A stretch of 33,312 bases of DNA from Oscillospiraceae bacterium (GCA_028697255.1 JAQVFM010000019.1:1-33312), one strand, 5' to 3'; shown: positions 7,521 through 16,401, numbered from the stretch's first letter. The notes: generated by a model not told the origin, from the letters alone. A program made the numbers and translations.

Positions 7521-8804
7521 TCACTTTTCAATTACTGCGTTGTCTTTAATATACTGCAATGCTTTTGAAACTGACAAATCTTTTGACAAGTCAGCTTTTA
7601 AAATGAAAGACTTTATCTTTTCAACATCTATTTTATATTGTTCTGCTAACTTGTTATATTCTTCTTCAATCTCTTCATCTGTAGGTGTGATATTTTCAGT
7701 CTGAGCAATTTTTTCCAAAGCAAGGCGTATTTTTACATTTTTTTCTGCTGATTCACGAAAGCTATCACGTAATTCGTCCATTTCCTTGCCGGTATATTGT
7801 AAATAAGTATCGATGTTAAGACCCTGCATGCTCAGTCTTTGCTCAAACTGGCGTACACTGTCATCAATTTGATTTTCAAACATAGCATTTGGAATTTCTG
7901 CCTTAAGCCCACCGACAATCTGATCCATAAGCTCTGATTCAAAGGCATTTTCAGCGGCATGCTCTCTCTCATGCTCAAGTTTTGATTTCATATTAGCTTT
8001 AAGCTCGTCAAGTGTGTCAAATTCGCTGACATCTTTGGCAAATTCATCGTTAAGCTCGGGCAGTTCTTCTGTCTTAATTTCATGAAGCTTGCATTTAAAC
8101 ACAGCCGGTTTTCCGGCAAGCTCTTGTGTATGATAATCTTCGGGAAAAGTTACATTAACATCGAATTCCTCTTCTTTCGATTTCCCGACAATCTGATCCT
8201 CAAATCCGGGTATAAATTGGTTAGAACCTAATTTCAAATTATAATTTTCTGCTTTGCCACCATCAAAAGCCACGCCATCTACAAAGCCCTCAAAATCAAA
8301 GGTCACCATATCGCCGTTTTGAGCAGGGCGATCCTCAACATCAACAAGCCTTGCATTCCTTTGTCGCAGTTTTGAGATTTCGGCGTCTATATCGTCCTCG
8401 GTAACAGCCTCAACCTTCTTTTTTGCTTTGAGTCCTTTGTATTTGCCCACTTCTACCTCAGGCTTTACAGTAATGACAGCTTTGAACACAAGTCCCTGCT
8501 CGCCGACCGAAACTATATCAAAATCAACCTTATCATCAACATATTCATATTCCGACTGATCTATTGCTTCACTCAGAGCAGTCGGATACAAATCGTTTAT
8601 AGCATCATCATAAAACACATCTGAACCATAAATCTTTTCCACAAGCTGACGAGGTGCCTTGCCTTTTCTGAAACCGGGAACATTTAACTTACTTATATTC
8701 TTTTTATATGCTTTGTTGACAGCGGCATTAAATGCCTCGGCATCAACTTCGACTTCCAGTTCCACACGGTTGGTATCCACTTTTGTTGCTGTTTTAAGTC
8801 CCAT
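7521..8804 (-). CDS. tig: Trigger factor (ribosome-bound chaperone, peptidyl-prolyl isomerase)
   Basis: Binds near the ribosome exit tunnel and shields nascent chains. The N-terminal domain carries the ribosome-docking signature GFRKGKAPRQ (44-53). The middle FKBP-type isomerase domain runs from about 160 to 245 (GDMVTFDFEGFVDG through FPEDYHTQELAGKPAVF), followed by a helical C-terminal chaperone domain. At 427 residues it is full length. The start has a near-perfect ribosome binding site, AGGAGGAG. It lies upstream of clpP-clpX, a common bacterial order linking folding with proteolysis. Confidence 0.97.
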   Translation of the reverse strand: MGLKTATKVDTNRVELEVEVDAEAFNAAVNKAYKKNISKLNVPGFRKGKAPRQLVEKIYGSDVFYDDAINDLYPTALSEAIDQSEYEYVDDKVDFDIVSVGEQGLVFKAVITVKPEVEVGKYKGLKAKKKVEAVTEDDIDAEISKLRQRNARLVDVEDRPAQNGDMVTFDFEGFVDGVAFDGGKAENYNLKLGSNQFIPGFEDQIVGKSKEEEFDVNVTFPEDYHTQELAGKPAVFKCKLHEIKTEELPELNDEFAKDVSEFDTLDELKANMKSKLEHEREHAAENAFESELMDQIVGGLKAEIPNAMFENQIDDSVRQFEQRLSMQGLNIDTYLQYTGKEMDELRDSFRESAEKNVKIRLALEKIAQTENITPTDEEIEEEYNKLAEQYKIDVEKIKSFILKADLSKDLSVSKALQYIKDNAVIEK

Positions 8805-8844
8805 GATTTTTTACTCCTCCTGTATTAACTACACAATTCATTAA

Positions 8845-8853
8845 ATTATATCA
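8845..8853 (-). promoter_or_regulatory. Extended -10 box upstream of tig
   Basis: On the minus strand TGATATAAT (an extended -10, TG one base before TATAAT) stands about 40 bases before the tig ATG. No good -35 is seen, which is acceptable for extended -10 promoters. Confidence 0.45.
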
Positions 8854-8903
8854 TAACAGGTGACTTTTCGCCATCCCTTTTTTAAATAAATTCAAATTAT
8901 CTT

Positions 8904-9590
8904 CTAACCTACTAAAATAGGCATAAAATCAACAGCATCACAAGAAATCAGCTTCATTTTTATACCGTCAACTGTGCGCTCAACAATTCTTCGTGCCGTT
9001 TTACCGTGAATGTGACCGTAATAGCACTGCTTAATGCAATGCTTTCGCAATACCGACATAATTTCATCGCACTGCGAATTGTCAAAAACGGGTGGATAAT
9101 GAAGAAAAACTACCGGCTGTTTTCCGGTTTTTTCGGCCGCGTCAATTGAGCGTTTAAGCCGCCCGACCTCCCTTAACAGCACCTTGTGATCATCTTGCTG
9201 CTCTGCGTCAAAAAACCATCCGCGTGTTCCGCAAACGGCATAATCATCGACGACTTCGGCACTGTTGTGCAATATTCTAAGCGTGTCAAAACCATTTAGC
9301 GAAAAATATTCTTCCATTTTGCGGCGTGTTGTCCACCAATAGTCGTGGTTGCCCTTTATCAAAATTTTTTTACCCGGCAACGTATGCAAAAACGAAAAAT
9401 CCGCGTTTGCCTGTTTTAAATTCATAGCCCATGAAATATCACCTGCTATGACCACGCTATCTTTTTCAGTTACAATTCGGCGCCAGTTTTGCTCGAGCCG
9501 TTCGACATAATTGTCCCATCCCTTAAATATGTCCATCGGTTTGTCAACACCGAGCGGTAGATGTAAATCAGCAATCGCAAAAAGTGACAT
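8904..9590 (-). CDS. Calcineurin-like metallophosphoesterase
   Basis: A two-metal phosphoesterase; the substrate cannot be read from sequence. Motifs are in family order: DLH near the start (Asp8, His10), GDISW, GNHDYWW, LHYPP and GHIHG, together the full metal-ligand set of the calcineurin-like fold. About 229 residues, no signal peptide, so cytosolic. The longest frame starts with TTG at 9605, which overlaps the likely ribosome binding site TTGGAG; ATG at 9588-9590 lies 9 bases beyond it and is preferred. It is separated from tig by about 100 bases and divergent from the DUF1540 gene. Similar proteins are common in Clostridia as predicted phosphohydrolases. Confidence 0.85.
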   Translation of the reverse strand: MSLFAIADLHLPLGVDKPMDIFKGWDNYVERLEQNWRRIVTEKDSVVIAGDISWAMNLKQANADFSFLHTLPGKKILIKGNHDYWWTTRRKMEEYFSLNGFDTLRILHNSAEVVDDYAVCGTRGWFFDAEQQDDHKVLLREVGRLKRSIDAAEKTGKQPVVFLHYPPVFDNSQCDEIMSVLRKHCIKQCYYGHIHGKTARRIVERTVDGIKMKLISCDAVDFMPILVG

Positions 9591-9679
9591 TGATTTAAGC
9601 TCCAATTAAAAAAATTAACAGAAAGTCTTTAAACAAAAAGGGTAATAATAATATCAGATTTTTCGGAAAGGAGATTAAA

Positions 9680-9865
9680 ATGGATATTTTTAATAAAGAT
9701 AAAAACGAAGAGATTACACCTATCGTATATTGCGATGTAAAAAACTGCGTCTATCACAGCGGCGAGAATATTTGCAAGGCAAACAAGATAAATGTAGGGC
9801 CGACTCACGCACTCAGCAGTTATGACACAATATGCTCGACGTTTAAACCTGAAAAAACACCATAG
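9680..9865 (+). CDS. DUF1540 family small cysteine-rich protein
   Basis: A 61-residue protein with four cysteines in the order expected for DUF1540 (YCDVKNCVYH, then ENICKANKINV, then TICSTF), probably a small metal-binding fold. The function is unknown; such genes are frequent in spore-forming Firmicutes. AAAGGAG seven bases before the ATG is a strong site. It is a lone plus-strand gene between two minus-strand genes: divergent from the phosphoesterase and convergent with thrC, whose stop lies only 3 bases from its own. No clear promoter or terminator is seen. Confidence 0.85.
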   Translation: MDIFNKDKNEEITPIVYCDVKNCVYHSGENICKANKINVGPTHALSSYDTICSTFKPEKTP

Positions 9866-9868
9866 GCT

Positions 9869-11371
9869 TTACTGACCGTCGATATTAAGCGTTTTGAAAA
9901 CGACGTTTTTCATGTCGACGGCATTACATACATCTGTAAAGCGTATTGGCTTTCCACTTATTGCTTTAAGGGTTTTTGGTATTTCACAACCTGTCAGTTG
10001 ATGCAATTTCTCCATGTTTTCAAAATCATCGGTCTTTGATGCCTTTTCGCCAAGTGCTTGCAACACGCTATAAGAAAATTTATAAGGACTCGCGGTTGAG
10101 GCAATAACAGTTGCGCTGCTGTCGCCGCTTTTATTGAGATACTGCTTATATACGTTGACTGCAACGGCTGTATGTGGGTCACACAGATAACCGTATTGCT
10201 TGTAAACGTCATTTATTGTCATTGCAGTTTCATTATCATCACACGAGCCGGCTTCAAAAAGCGAATTAATGCGGCTCTTGACGCTGTCAGATACACAATA
10301 ACATCCGTTTTTATTTAGCTGCTCCATAAGGCGGCGTATCTCACTGCTATCATTATCAGAAAGATGATATAAAAGCCGCTCGAGATTGGAGGAAACCAAA
10401 ATATCCATAGAGGGCGACGAGGTTGTATAAAAACTGCGGTTCTTGTCATATACTCCGCTATTAATAAAATCGGTCAGAACGCGGTTGCGATTGGATGCGC
10501 ATATAAGGCGGTTTACCGGCAATCCCATTTTTAAGGCATAATATGCCGCAAGAATATTGCCGAAATTGCCTGTAGGTACAACAATGTTTATACTATCGCC
10601 CTGTTTTATTTTCCCTTTATTAATAAGGTCGCAATAAGCAGAAATATAATAAATTATTTGTGGCAAAAGGCGACCGATGTTAATTGAGTTTGCGCTGGAA
10701 AGCACCATGTCATTTGAATCAAGCTGTTTTGAAACGTCGGTATCGGTGAATATTGCCTTTACTCCTGATTGTGCGTCGTCAAAATTTCCGCGAATTCCGT
10801 ATACGGCTACATTGGCGCCTTCCTGTGTCGTCATCTGCAGCTTTTGCATGGGACTTACACCATCTTCGGGATAAAACACAATAATGCGCGTTTTATCCGC
10901 ATCCTTAAAGCCCTCTAATGCCGCTTTTCCCGTATCACCTGATGTTGCCACAAGAATTACTATTGATTTGCCGTTTAATGTTTTGGTTGCGGATTTGCAC
11001 ATAAGATGCGGCATTATTTGAAGTGCCATATCCTTAAACGCACATGTTGGTCCATGCCACAGCTCAAGCATATAAAGACGATCGTCAAGCGGGCAAAGCG
11101 GTGCAACCGACTCACTGACAAAGCTATTATTATTGTATGCAAGTGCGGTACATTCTACAATTTCGTCATAAGAAAAATCAGTAAGATATTTTGAAAGTAT
11201 AAATGCCGCGCGTGAGGCATAGTCTTTTTTTTGTAATTCCATGAAATCGAAACGCGTTAAAGGAGGAAACGAATCAGGAACAAACAGTCCCCCGTCCCCT
11301 GCTATGCCTCTTGTAATAGCTTGTGCCGACGTTACGAGCACATCGCTGCTGCGCGTGCTGTTATACATCAT
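9869..11371 (-). CDS. thrC: Threonine synthase
   Basis: A PLP enzyme converting O-phosphohomoserine to L-threonine. The PLP lysine is Lys113 in HGPTCAFKDMALQ, preceded by an N-terminal segment typical of the family (STR-S, GIAGDGGLFVP). The glycine-rich phosphate-binding loop appears as VPTGNFGNILAAYYA. At 500 residues it belongs to the longer class of threonine synthases seen in many bacteria. GGAG stands 8 bases before ATG 11371; a second ATG follows at once. It appears to be transcribed alone from a candidate promoter that overlaps the end of the M19 gene. Confidence 0.95.
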   Translation of the reverse strand: MMYNSTRSSDVLVTSAQAITRGIAGDGGLFVPDSFPPLTRFDFMELQKKDYASRAAFILSKYLTDFSYDEIVECTALAYNNNSFVSESVAPLCPLDDRLYMLELWHGPTCAFKDMALQIMPHLMCKSATKTLNGKSIVILVATSGDTGKAALEGFKDADKTRIIVFYPEDGVSPMQKLQMTTQEGANVAVYGIRGNFDDAQSGVKAIFTDTDVSKQLDSNDMVLSSANSINIGRLLPQIIYYISAYCDLINKGKIKQGDSINIVVPTGNFGNILAAYYALKMGLPVNRLICASNRNRVLTDFINSGVYDKNRSFYTTSSPSMDILVSSNLERLLYHLSDNDSSEIRRLMEQLNKNGCYCVSDSVKSRINSLFEAGSCDDNETAMTINDVYKQYGYLCDPHTAVAVNVYKQYLNKSGDSSATVIASTASPYKFSYSVLQALGEKASKTDDFENMEKLHQLTGCEIPKTLKAISGKPIRFTDVCNAVDMKNVVFKTLNIDGQ

Positions 11372-11427
11372 ATTTTTTCACTCCAAAGCTGACTTAAGGT
11401 GTTAGCCAGCCACATAATGTTTTTATC

Positions 11428-11457
11428 ATACTAAACCATGACCCCGCCACTTGTCAA
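11428..11457 (-). promoter_or_regulatory. Candidate promoter of thrC
   Basis: On the minus strand TTGACA (11452-11457), an 18-base spacer and TAGTAT (11428-11433). The -35 box overlaps the last codons of the upstream dipeptidase gene. The -10 is imperfect. Confidence 0.4.
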
Positions 11458-12371
11458 AGCCGTACAAAAAAATCGTAGCAATTACCGAAAAAAATACGGT
11501 CAAGCAGCGCTTCATCGTAATTTTTGCTCTGGAAATATTCGTAAATTTTTTGCAGAACCTCAATTCCGCCCCACCCGGGCGGTAAATCGGTGCCGTCAAA
11601 ATCGCAACCAAATGCCACAGTATTTTCACCATTAAGCGACAAATAATGATCGAGATGGCGCTCGATACAGTCAAATGTCTGCTGCCCAAGCTGTGCACCG
11701 CAAAGCGTTAATCCAACAAGACCGCCACGCTTTTGAATTGCTGCAAACTGTTCTTCATCAAGATTGCGTTTGTGCGAAAATATCTTAGCGGACACTGAAT
11801 GGCTTGCAATAACAACGCCGCTTGAATACTGCATCACATCCCAAAAACCGGCATTATTTAGATGGGAAACATCAGGGATTATATTTCGTTTTTCCATTTC
11901 TGTTACCGCTTGCTTGCCAAAATCGGTAAGCCCGTCTTTGCAATCCGACATGCAGCCGTGTCCTAATTCATTTGAACCATTCCAAGTCAATGTAATTATT
12001 TTAACTTTTAGACTCGACATCAAATCAAGTGTTTCAATACGTCCGGCAAGCGCAGAGCCTCCCTCGACTGCTAAAATTGCAGCACAGCGATCGGTATTCA
12101 TAGCTGTCTCAAGGTCGTCTGCACTGTTAACAACAAGCATTTGTTGCGAGTTTTCCTGTGCCTCTTTGTGAAAGTACTGAAGCATTTTTTCACATTGCCG
12201 CCATGCCTCATCACCGCGAAGACTGTCCGGCATCCACACGGCAAAAACCTGACCCCATTTATCGTATTTAAGTCCGCGCTTTAAATCAAGCTGCAAATTA
12301 TTTTTTGCAATCCCGTGTCCGCCTACCGCACACTCATAAATCGTATCGCAATGCAAATCAAAAAGCCGCAT
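11454..12371 (-). CDS. Membrane dipeptidase-like peptidase, family M19
   Basis: A zinc dipeptidase of the renal dipeptidase family, with a TIM-barrel amidohydrolase fold. Visible ligands are HxD in DLHCDT (His7, Asp9), Glu103 in AVEGG, His170 in DVSH and His191 in ASHS, then GCDFDGTD near the C-terminus. About 305 residues with no signal peptide or membrane segment, so it probably acts in the cytosol, perhaps on D-amino-acid dipeptides. The longest frame reaches 12419, but GGGGGAG stands just before ATG 12369-12371, which opens directly into MRLFDLHCDT. This start overlaps the end of yraN by 14 bases, so the genes are probably translated together. Confidence 0.9.
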   Translation of the reverse strand: MRLFDLHCDTIYECAVGGHGIAKNNLQLDLKRGLKYDKWGQVFAVWMPDSLRGDEAWRQCEKMLQYFHKEAQENSQQMLVVNSADDLETAMNTDRCAAILAVEGGSALAGRIETLDLMSSLKVKIITLTWNGSNELGHGCMSDCKDGLTDFGKQAVTEMEKRNIIPDVSHLNNAGFWDVMQYSSGVVIASHSVSAKIFSHKRNLDEEQFAAIQKRGGLVGLTLCGAQLGQQTFDCIERHLDHYLSLNGENTVAFGCDFDGTDLPPGWGGIEVLQKIYEYFQSKNYDEALLDRIFFGNCYDFFVRL

Positions 12372-12744
12372 GCAACTCCCCCGCTTCAAAAGCGCCCTGT
12401 ATATGCGATATTTCTGCAATTTCCAAAGGGCGATCAGACTTAGTTATTATTTCGATTACATCAAATCGCGGCTGAAGATCAATGCACTTGTTTTTTAAAT
12501 ACAGTGCGGCACATTTAATAATTTTTCTCTGCTTTTCTACGGTTACGGCCTCTCTTGGCGCAAACAGCGAATCTTCTAAGCGCGATTTAACCTCTACGAA
12601 AGCAATATACGGTTTTTTTACGGCAATTATGTCTATTTCGCCAAACCTGCACCTGAAATTTGCCGACCATATATCATAGCCTTTTTTACGCAAAAAGCGA
12701 GCTGCAAGGACTTCACCTGCCGCACCCTTTGAAACACCGGGCAT
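12358..12744 (-). CDS. yraN: YraN/UPF0102 family endonuclease-like protein
   Basis: A 128-residue protein with the restriction-endonuclease-like core of the UPF0102 family: GEIDII (acidic residue), then FVEVKSR (Glu-Val-Lys). The N-terminal GAAGEVLAARFLRKKGY is characteristic. The biological role is not established; a link with DNA uptake or repair has been suggested for the family. AGAGGGGG precedes the ATG by about 7 bases. It lies 19 bases after rnhB, the usual order in Firmicutes. Confidence 0.92.
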   Translation of the reverse strand: MPGVSKGAAGEVLAARFLRKKGYDIWSANFRCRFGEIDIIAVKKPYIAFVEVKSRLEDSLFAPREAVTVEKQRKIIKCAALYLKNKCIDLQPRFDVIEIITKSDRPLEIAEISHIQGAFEAGELHAAF

Positions 12745-12763
12745 TTTTAATGCCCCCTCTCAC

Positions 12764-13366
12764 TTATACAATAATTTTCTTCAAAAAGCTTAACCTGTGA
12801 ACAGGCGAGACACCATGTTCGCGTAAAAGCTGTATATGTAACGATGTGCCATAACCCTTATGCTTTGAAAATTGATAGCATGGATACTTTCTGTCAATAT
12901 CACACATGAACCTGTCGCGGCTGACCTTTGAAAGTATTGAAGCGGCGGCGATAGATGCTGACAAGGCATCTCCCTTAACAATCGAACATGCGCGACACGG
13001 CATGCCGTCGGGCAGTCGATTGCCGTCAACGAGTATCAGATCAGGTTTTATGTGCAAACCATCAACTGCCCGTCGCATAGCAAGAAATGTCGCCTGCAAT
13101 ATGTTAATACGCTCTATTTCCTCAACCGAAGCGCAGGCAATCGAATATGCAACCGCCTGCTGTGTAATAGATTCAAAGAGCAATTCCCTTTTGTGTTCGT
13201 TTAACTTTTTTGAGTCGTCAAGTCCCGGAATTTCATGGTTTATATCGAGTATGACGGCAGCGGCAAAAACGGGCCCCGCTAAAGGTCCGCGCCCTGCCTC
13301 ATCAACACCGCAAACCAGTTTATAACCCTTTGCATAAATCTCTTTGTCATATTCGTAGTTTGTCAT
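12764..13366 (-). CDS. rnhB: Ribonuclease HII
   Basis: Cuts RNA in RNA-DNA hybrids and removes single ribonucleotides from DNA. The four catalytic acids are visible: Asp22 and Glu23 in [13 protein letters not shown], Asp114 in LVDGN and Asp133 in [13 protein letters not shown], with DSKKL also conserved. About 200 residues, the short RNase HII form. AGAGGG stands 9 bases before the ATG. It is part of the rplS-lepB-rbgA-rnhB-yraN string, 29 bases after rbgA. Confidence 0.96.
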   Translation of the reverse strand: MTNYEYDKEIYAKGYKLVCGVDEAGRGPLAGPVFAAAVILDINHEIPGLDDSKKLNEHKRELLFESITQQAVAYSIACASVEEIERINILQATFLAMRRAVDGLHIKPDLILVDGNRLPDGMPCRACSIVKGDALSASIAAASILSKVSRDRFMCDIDRKYPCYQFSKHKGYGTSLHIQLLREHGVSPVHRLSFLKKIIV

Positions 13367-13395
13367 AGAACAATACCCTCTTCGGCATCAGAAAT

Positions 13396-14241
13396 TTACG
13401 GGAACTCAAGCGTAATGCGGCCTATTTTCCCACCCCGAAATTCGTCAAGCAGCATAACCGAGGCACGCTCAGTATCCACAATGCCACCCGGCATCAACAT
13501 ACCGCGGCGTCTACCAATCATATTCAGTAACTCATTGCAATCATCAGGCAGTTGCTCAGTCAGCTTGTATCTTTTTGACAACAAGTCACTGTAATTAGTA
13601 CGCAGTATTTCCAAAAGCCCGTATGCAAGCTCTTCAATATTCAAAACCTCGTCTTTTATCGCGCCTGTATATGCCAGATGTCGTGCTGTTGTCGGATTGT
13701 TAAGTTTAGGATATAGCAATCCCGGAGTATCAAGTAATTCAAAGCCGTCACGCGTTGAAAACCACTGATGGCCGCGCGTTACTCCCGGCCTGTCAGCAGC
13801 TTTTGCCTTGCCGCCGCTTGATAATCGGTTGATAAAGGTTGATTTGCCTGAGTTTGGGATTCCGGCAACCATTATTCTGATGAGGCGGTTAACCATGCCT
13901 TTTTGTTTGTATCGTTCAATTTTTTTTGCCATAACCTCGCGGACAAGCGGTGAAAATGCATTTAATCCTTTGCCGCTTTTGCAGTCTGCCGCAATTGCAT
14001 GAATACCCTGCTCATAAAAATGTCGCACCCACACAGCATTGGCCTGCTCGTCTGCTATGTCGGATTTATTAAGCAGCACAATTCGCGGTTTTTTTGAAAA
14101 AAGAGAGTCAAATTCGGGGTTTCGGCTGCTTATCGGTATACGTGCATCAACAATCTCGACCACCAAATCAATAAGCGGCATACTTTCACGCATTTGTCGC
14201 TTAGTTTTTGCCATATGTCCCGGGTACCATTGGATATCCAT
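13396..14241 (-). CDS. rbgA: Ribosome biogenesis GTPase RbgA (YlqF)
   Basis: A GTPase for late assembly of the large ribosomal subunit. The G motifs are circularly permuted as in the YlqF/YawG family: G4 NKSD (58-61) comes before G1 GIPNSGKST (127-135), G2 threonine in RPGVTRG and G3 DTPG (171-174). The N-terminus IQWYPGHMAK is diagnostic. 281 residues, full length. AAGGCGTG precedes the ATG by 7 bases. It lies downstream of the signal peptidase genes, a conserved neighbourhood that includes rplS. Confidence 0.96.
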   Translation of the reverse strand: MDIQWYPGHMAKTKRQMRESMPLIDLVVEIVDARIPISSRNPEFDSLFSKKPRIVLLNKSDIADEQANAVWVRHFYEQGIHAIAADCKSGKGLNAFSPLVREVMAKKIERYKQKGMVNRLIRIMVAGIPNSGKSTFINRLSSGGKAKAADRPGVTRGHQWFSTRDGFELLDTPGLLYPKLNNPTTARHLAYTGAIKDEVLNIEELAYGLLEILRTNYSDLLSKRYKLTEQLPDDCNELLNMIGRRRGMLMPGGIVDTERASVMLLDEFRGGKIGRITLEFP

Positions 14242-14296
14242 TGTTGTTCACGCCTTAAAAATTGTTATACTGTATAGACATTAGTCCAATGCATGA

Positions 14297-14318
14297 GCGA
14301 CCGCAAGTCGCCCCTACA
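14297..14318. repeat. Short palindrome with CGCCCCTACA tail
   Basis: GCGAC (14297-14301) pairs with GTCGC (14307-14311) and is followed by CCCTACA. The tail CGCCCCTACA (14309-14318) is identical to those at 5156-5165 and 15768-15777, so it belongs to the same dispersed family. It sits in the lepB-rbgA gap. Confidence 0.5.
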
Positions 14319-14339
14319 AGCCGTAGTCAAAATATAGTA

Positions 14340-14930
14340 TTATTTTAAAAAACCTAATCGTTTAATTGGATGGAAACGAAAAATCGCTTTGCCGACTAAA
14401 TCCTTTTCGCTGACAAAGCCGACATCGGACGAACGGCTGTCTTTTGAGTTTTCACGATTATCGCCCAATACAAAAACATATCCTTTGGGGACAACCTTGG
14501 TGCCTACACCAAAGTCACGCTGCACTGTTTTCCCCTTGGCATACTCCTCCTCCAAAACAACACCGTTTACAACCACTTCTCCGGTATCAGGCAGTATCGC
14601 AATCCTGTCGCCTCCAAGCGCGATAATACGCTTTACAAGCGGTTCTTGCGTATAGCGGTCAATGACGACAATATCACCGCGTTGCGGCTTATACATAAAT
14701 GTTACAAGTACTAAGCGTTCCCCGTTATATAATGTCGGCTGCATCGACGGGCCGTCAACTCCCACAATGCGAAAAACAAAAATAAAGGCGAGTATCACGC
14801 AAATCAACGAGTAAATTGCAGCTTCAATCCATTCGTAAACAGCGGCAGCAAGCTTCATTTTGAAACTTAATGAATCATCATTATCAAAAGAAAGCTGGGG
14901 CAAAACCGCTTTGTTTTTGAATGATAACAT
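14340..14930 (-). CDS. lepB: Signal peptidase I (second of a tandem pair)
   Basis: A membrane-anchored S26 protease that removes signal peptides outside the cell membrane. One N-terminal membrane segment lies at about 36-55, followed by the catalytic Ser62 in VDGPSMQPTL, Lys100 in EPLVKRIIALGGD and the GDNRENSKDSR box. 196 residues with the preferred ATG at 14928-14930; GGAAGG stands 10 bases upstream inside the end of the first lepB, and the first gene's stop is immediately upstream. The longer frame, to 15014, only overlaps the first gene. The two proteins share layout but differ clearly in sequence, so this is an old duplication, not a recent copy. Confidence 0.95.
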   Translation of the reverse strand: MLSFKNKAVLPQLSFDNDDSLSFKMKLAAAVYEWIEAAIYSLICVILAFIFVFRIVGVDGPSMQPTLYNGERLVLVTFMYKPQRGDIVVIDRYTQEPLVKRIIALGGDRIAILPDTGEVVVNGVVLEEEYAKGKTVQRDFGVGTKVVPKGYVFVLGDNRENSKDSRSSDVGFVSEKDLVGKAIFRFHPIKRLGFLK

Positions 14931-14931
14931 A

Positions 14932-15510
14932 TCAGTCCAACCTTCCGGCACGGCTAAGCGGAAAAAAGCGAAACACCGCTTTACCCATGATATCTGTTTG
15001 TTTAATAAAGCCAACCCCTAAGCTGTCTCTGCTATCCTTTGAGTTTTGTCTGTTGTCGCCCATTACAAAAATATATCCATCGGGCACAACCTGTTTGTTT
15101 GGCTCAAACCCTAACGGCTGCGTGATGCCAAAAACATACGGTTCTTCCAATTCCTTTCCGTTAACAATTACTTGGTTTTTATCCCCGTTGATTTCAAGCA
15201 AATCTCCGCCTATGGCAATTACGCGCTTGACAAGGGGCTCCTCGCTATAGCGGTTTATAATAACAATATCACCGCGTTGTGGCGCATAATTAAAACGCGA
15301 AATAATAAGACGATCGTAATTGTATAGCGTCGGAAACATTGAATCGCCGTCAACACTTACTATGCGAAACAAAAACATAAATACTATCGATACGCAAATC
15401 ATCGAAAAAACAGCCGCTTCTACCCATTCGTATAAGCTTTTGATTGATTTGTCGTCAATTTGCAATTCTTTACTGTTGTCAGGATTATGCTGGTTGCCGT
15501 AATCTGTCAT
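14932..15510 (-). CDS. lepB: Signal peptidase I (first of a tandem pair)
   Basis: Type I signal peptidase, about 192 residues. A cytosolic N-terminal tail of about 30 residues is followed by a membrane segment (about 31-50), the catalytic Ser57 in VDGDSMFPTL, Lys95 in EPLVKRVIAIGGD and GDNRQNSKDSRDS. The longest frame starts with ATG at 15519, but that codon is fused to AAAAAGG; ATG at 15508-15510 lies 9 bases beyond and is preferred. The second lepB follows after its stop with one base between, so the two are co-translated. No promoter was identified in the 400-base region separating it from rplS. Confidence 0.95.
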   Translation of the reverse strand: MTDYGNQHNPDNSKELQIDDKSIKSLYEWVEAAVFSMICVSIVFMFLFRIVSVDGDSMFPTLYNYDRLIISRFNYAPQRGDIVIINRYSEEPLVKRVIAIGGDLLEINGDKNQVIVNGKELEEPYVFGITQPLGFEPNKQVVPDGYIFVMGDNRQNSKDSRDSLGVGFIKQTDIMGKAVFRFFPLSRAGRLD

Positions 15511-15856
15511 TAGGGTCATCCTTTTTATATGTCTATATATCCAACCGTATATTACTAATAATTTCTTCGGTGTGATGAGGGCATCGTGCCCGACAAATTC
15601 GTGGATGTCGTCGATTTACCAGTTTTATTATATCATGGTTAACGTATTACTGCTAACTTATTTTATTATACCTTAACTTCACCTGTTCTATTTGATTATA
15701 GTAGAGGCAGATTCCATATCCGCCCGGAAGATTGACAATTATCGTGAATACGGGCGGATATAGAATCCGCCCCTACACCGATTTAATCGGATTTGGTTTA
15801 ATAGATATCGTGTCACCAAAATTTTTATTATTATATCACAATTTTATTATATGATA
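15511..15856. other. Intergenic region between lepB and rplS, carrying palindromes
   Basis: About 350 bases without a gene. It contains a small hairpin GGGCA-TCG-TGCCC (15579-15591), the large imperfect inverted repeat listed separately, and AT-rich sequence. No credible reading frame was seen. A promoter for lepB could lie here on the minus strand but no clear pair of boxes was found. Confidence 0.6.
15701..15777. repeat. 26-base imperfect inverted repeat with CGCCCCTACA tail
   Basis: Bases 15701-15726 match the reverse complement of 15751-15776 at 23 of 26 positions; the three differences are purine-purine or pyrimidine swaps that allow G-U pairing in RNA. A 24-base spacer separates the arms. 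The right end carries CGCCCCTACA, shared with elements at 5156 and 14309. This suggests a REP- or MITE-like mobile palindrome. Confidence 0.65.
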
Positions 15857-15888
15857 AAGAAAAAAGGGACAAGAGTCCCTTTTTTCTT
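15857..15888. terminator. Terminator of rplS (bidirectional)
   Basis: A 14-bp perfect stem (15857-15870 with 15875-15888) with loop AAGA and an A/T-rich base gives T tracts on both strands. It lies 30 bases after the rplS stop and ends that transcript on the minus strand. Confidence 0.9.
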
Positions 15889-15918
15889 AAAATACGTCAG
15901 ATTATACCTGAACTAATA

Positions 15919-16263
15919 TCAGTGCAGGCGCTCCTTAATCTTAGCAGATTTGCCCATTCTTTCGCGAATATAATACAGCTTGCTGCGGCGAACCTTGCCG
16001 TAACGAATAACTTGAACATCTGCAACGTTTGGGGAATGCAAAGGAAATACCCTCTCGACGCCGACGCCGTATGAAACGCGGCGAACAGTAAAGGTTTCGG
16101 CTACACCGCTGCCTTTTTTTGCAATTACGGTGCCCTCAAAAGATTGAATTCTCTCACGCTCGCCCTCACGGATTTTGACATCAACGCGAACCGTATCGCC
16201 GATAGAAAAAGCAGGAAGGCTCTCTTTCATGCTGTCGGCCGCAATTGTTTTTAATGCATCCAT
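15919..16263 (-). CDS. rplS: 50S ribosomal protein L19
   Basis: A structural protein of the large ribosomal subunit at the interface with the small subunit. 114 residues, the usual length. Recognised by [48 protein letters not shown] and the basic C-terminus [21 protein letters not shown] stands 9 bases before the ATG. It has its own promoter, a structured leader and a strong terminator, so it appears to be a single-gene unit rather than part of rimM-trmD-rplS. Confidence 0.97.
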   Translation of the reverse strand: MDALKTIAADSMKESLPAFSIGDTVRVDVKIREGERERIQSFEGTVIAKKGSGVAETFTVRRVSYGVGVERVFPLHSPNVADVQVIRYGKVRRSKLYYIRERMGKSAKIKERLH

Positions 16264-16298
16264 AAAACTAATATCCTCCTTAATTAATCAGACATTCG

Positions 16299-16395
16299 TG
16301 CCGTCAACGCGGCAGAGGACTGTCAGCTTTAGTGCAGAAAAAAGTCAATTCTGCACTAACCCCCACAAAGCAAAAGCTTTGAGGACTTTAAACAC
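16299..16395 (-). promoter_or_regulatory. Structured 5' leader of rplS, possible L19 autoregulatory RNA
   Basis: Between the promoter and the rplS start the minus-strand RNA would form three hairpins: CAAAGC/GCTTTG (16366-16381, 4-base loop), an 11-bp stem (16329-16339 with 16349-16359), and TGCCG/CGGCA (16299-16314). An L19 leader RNA family is known in Firmicutes, where the protein is thought to repress its own synthesis. That this is a member is inference from position and structure; the known consensus could not be checked. Confidence 0.45.
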
Positions 16396-16401
16396 CGATT
16401 T

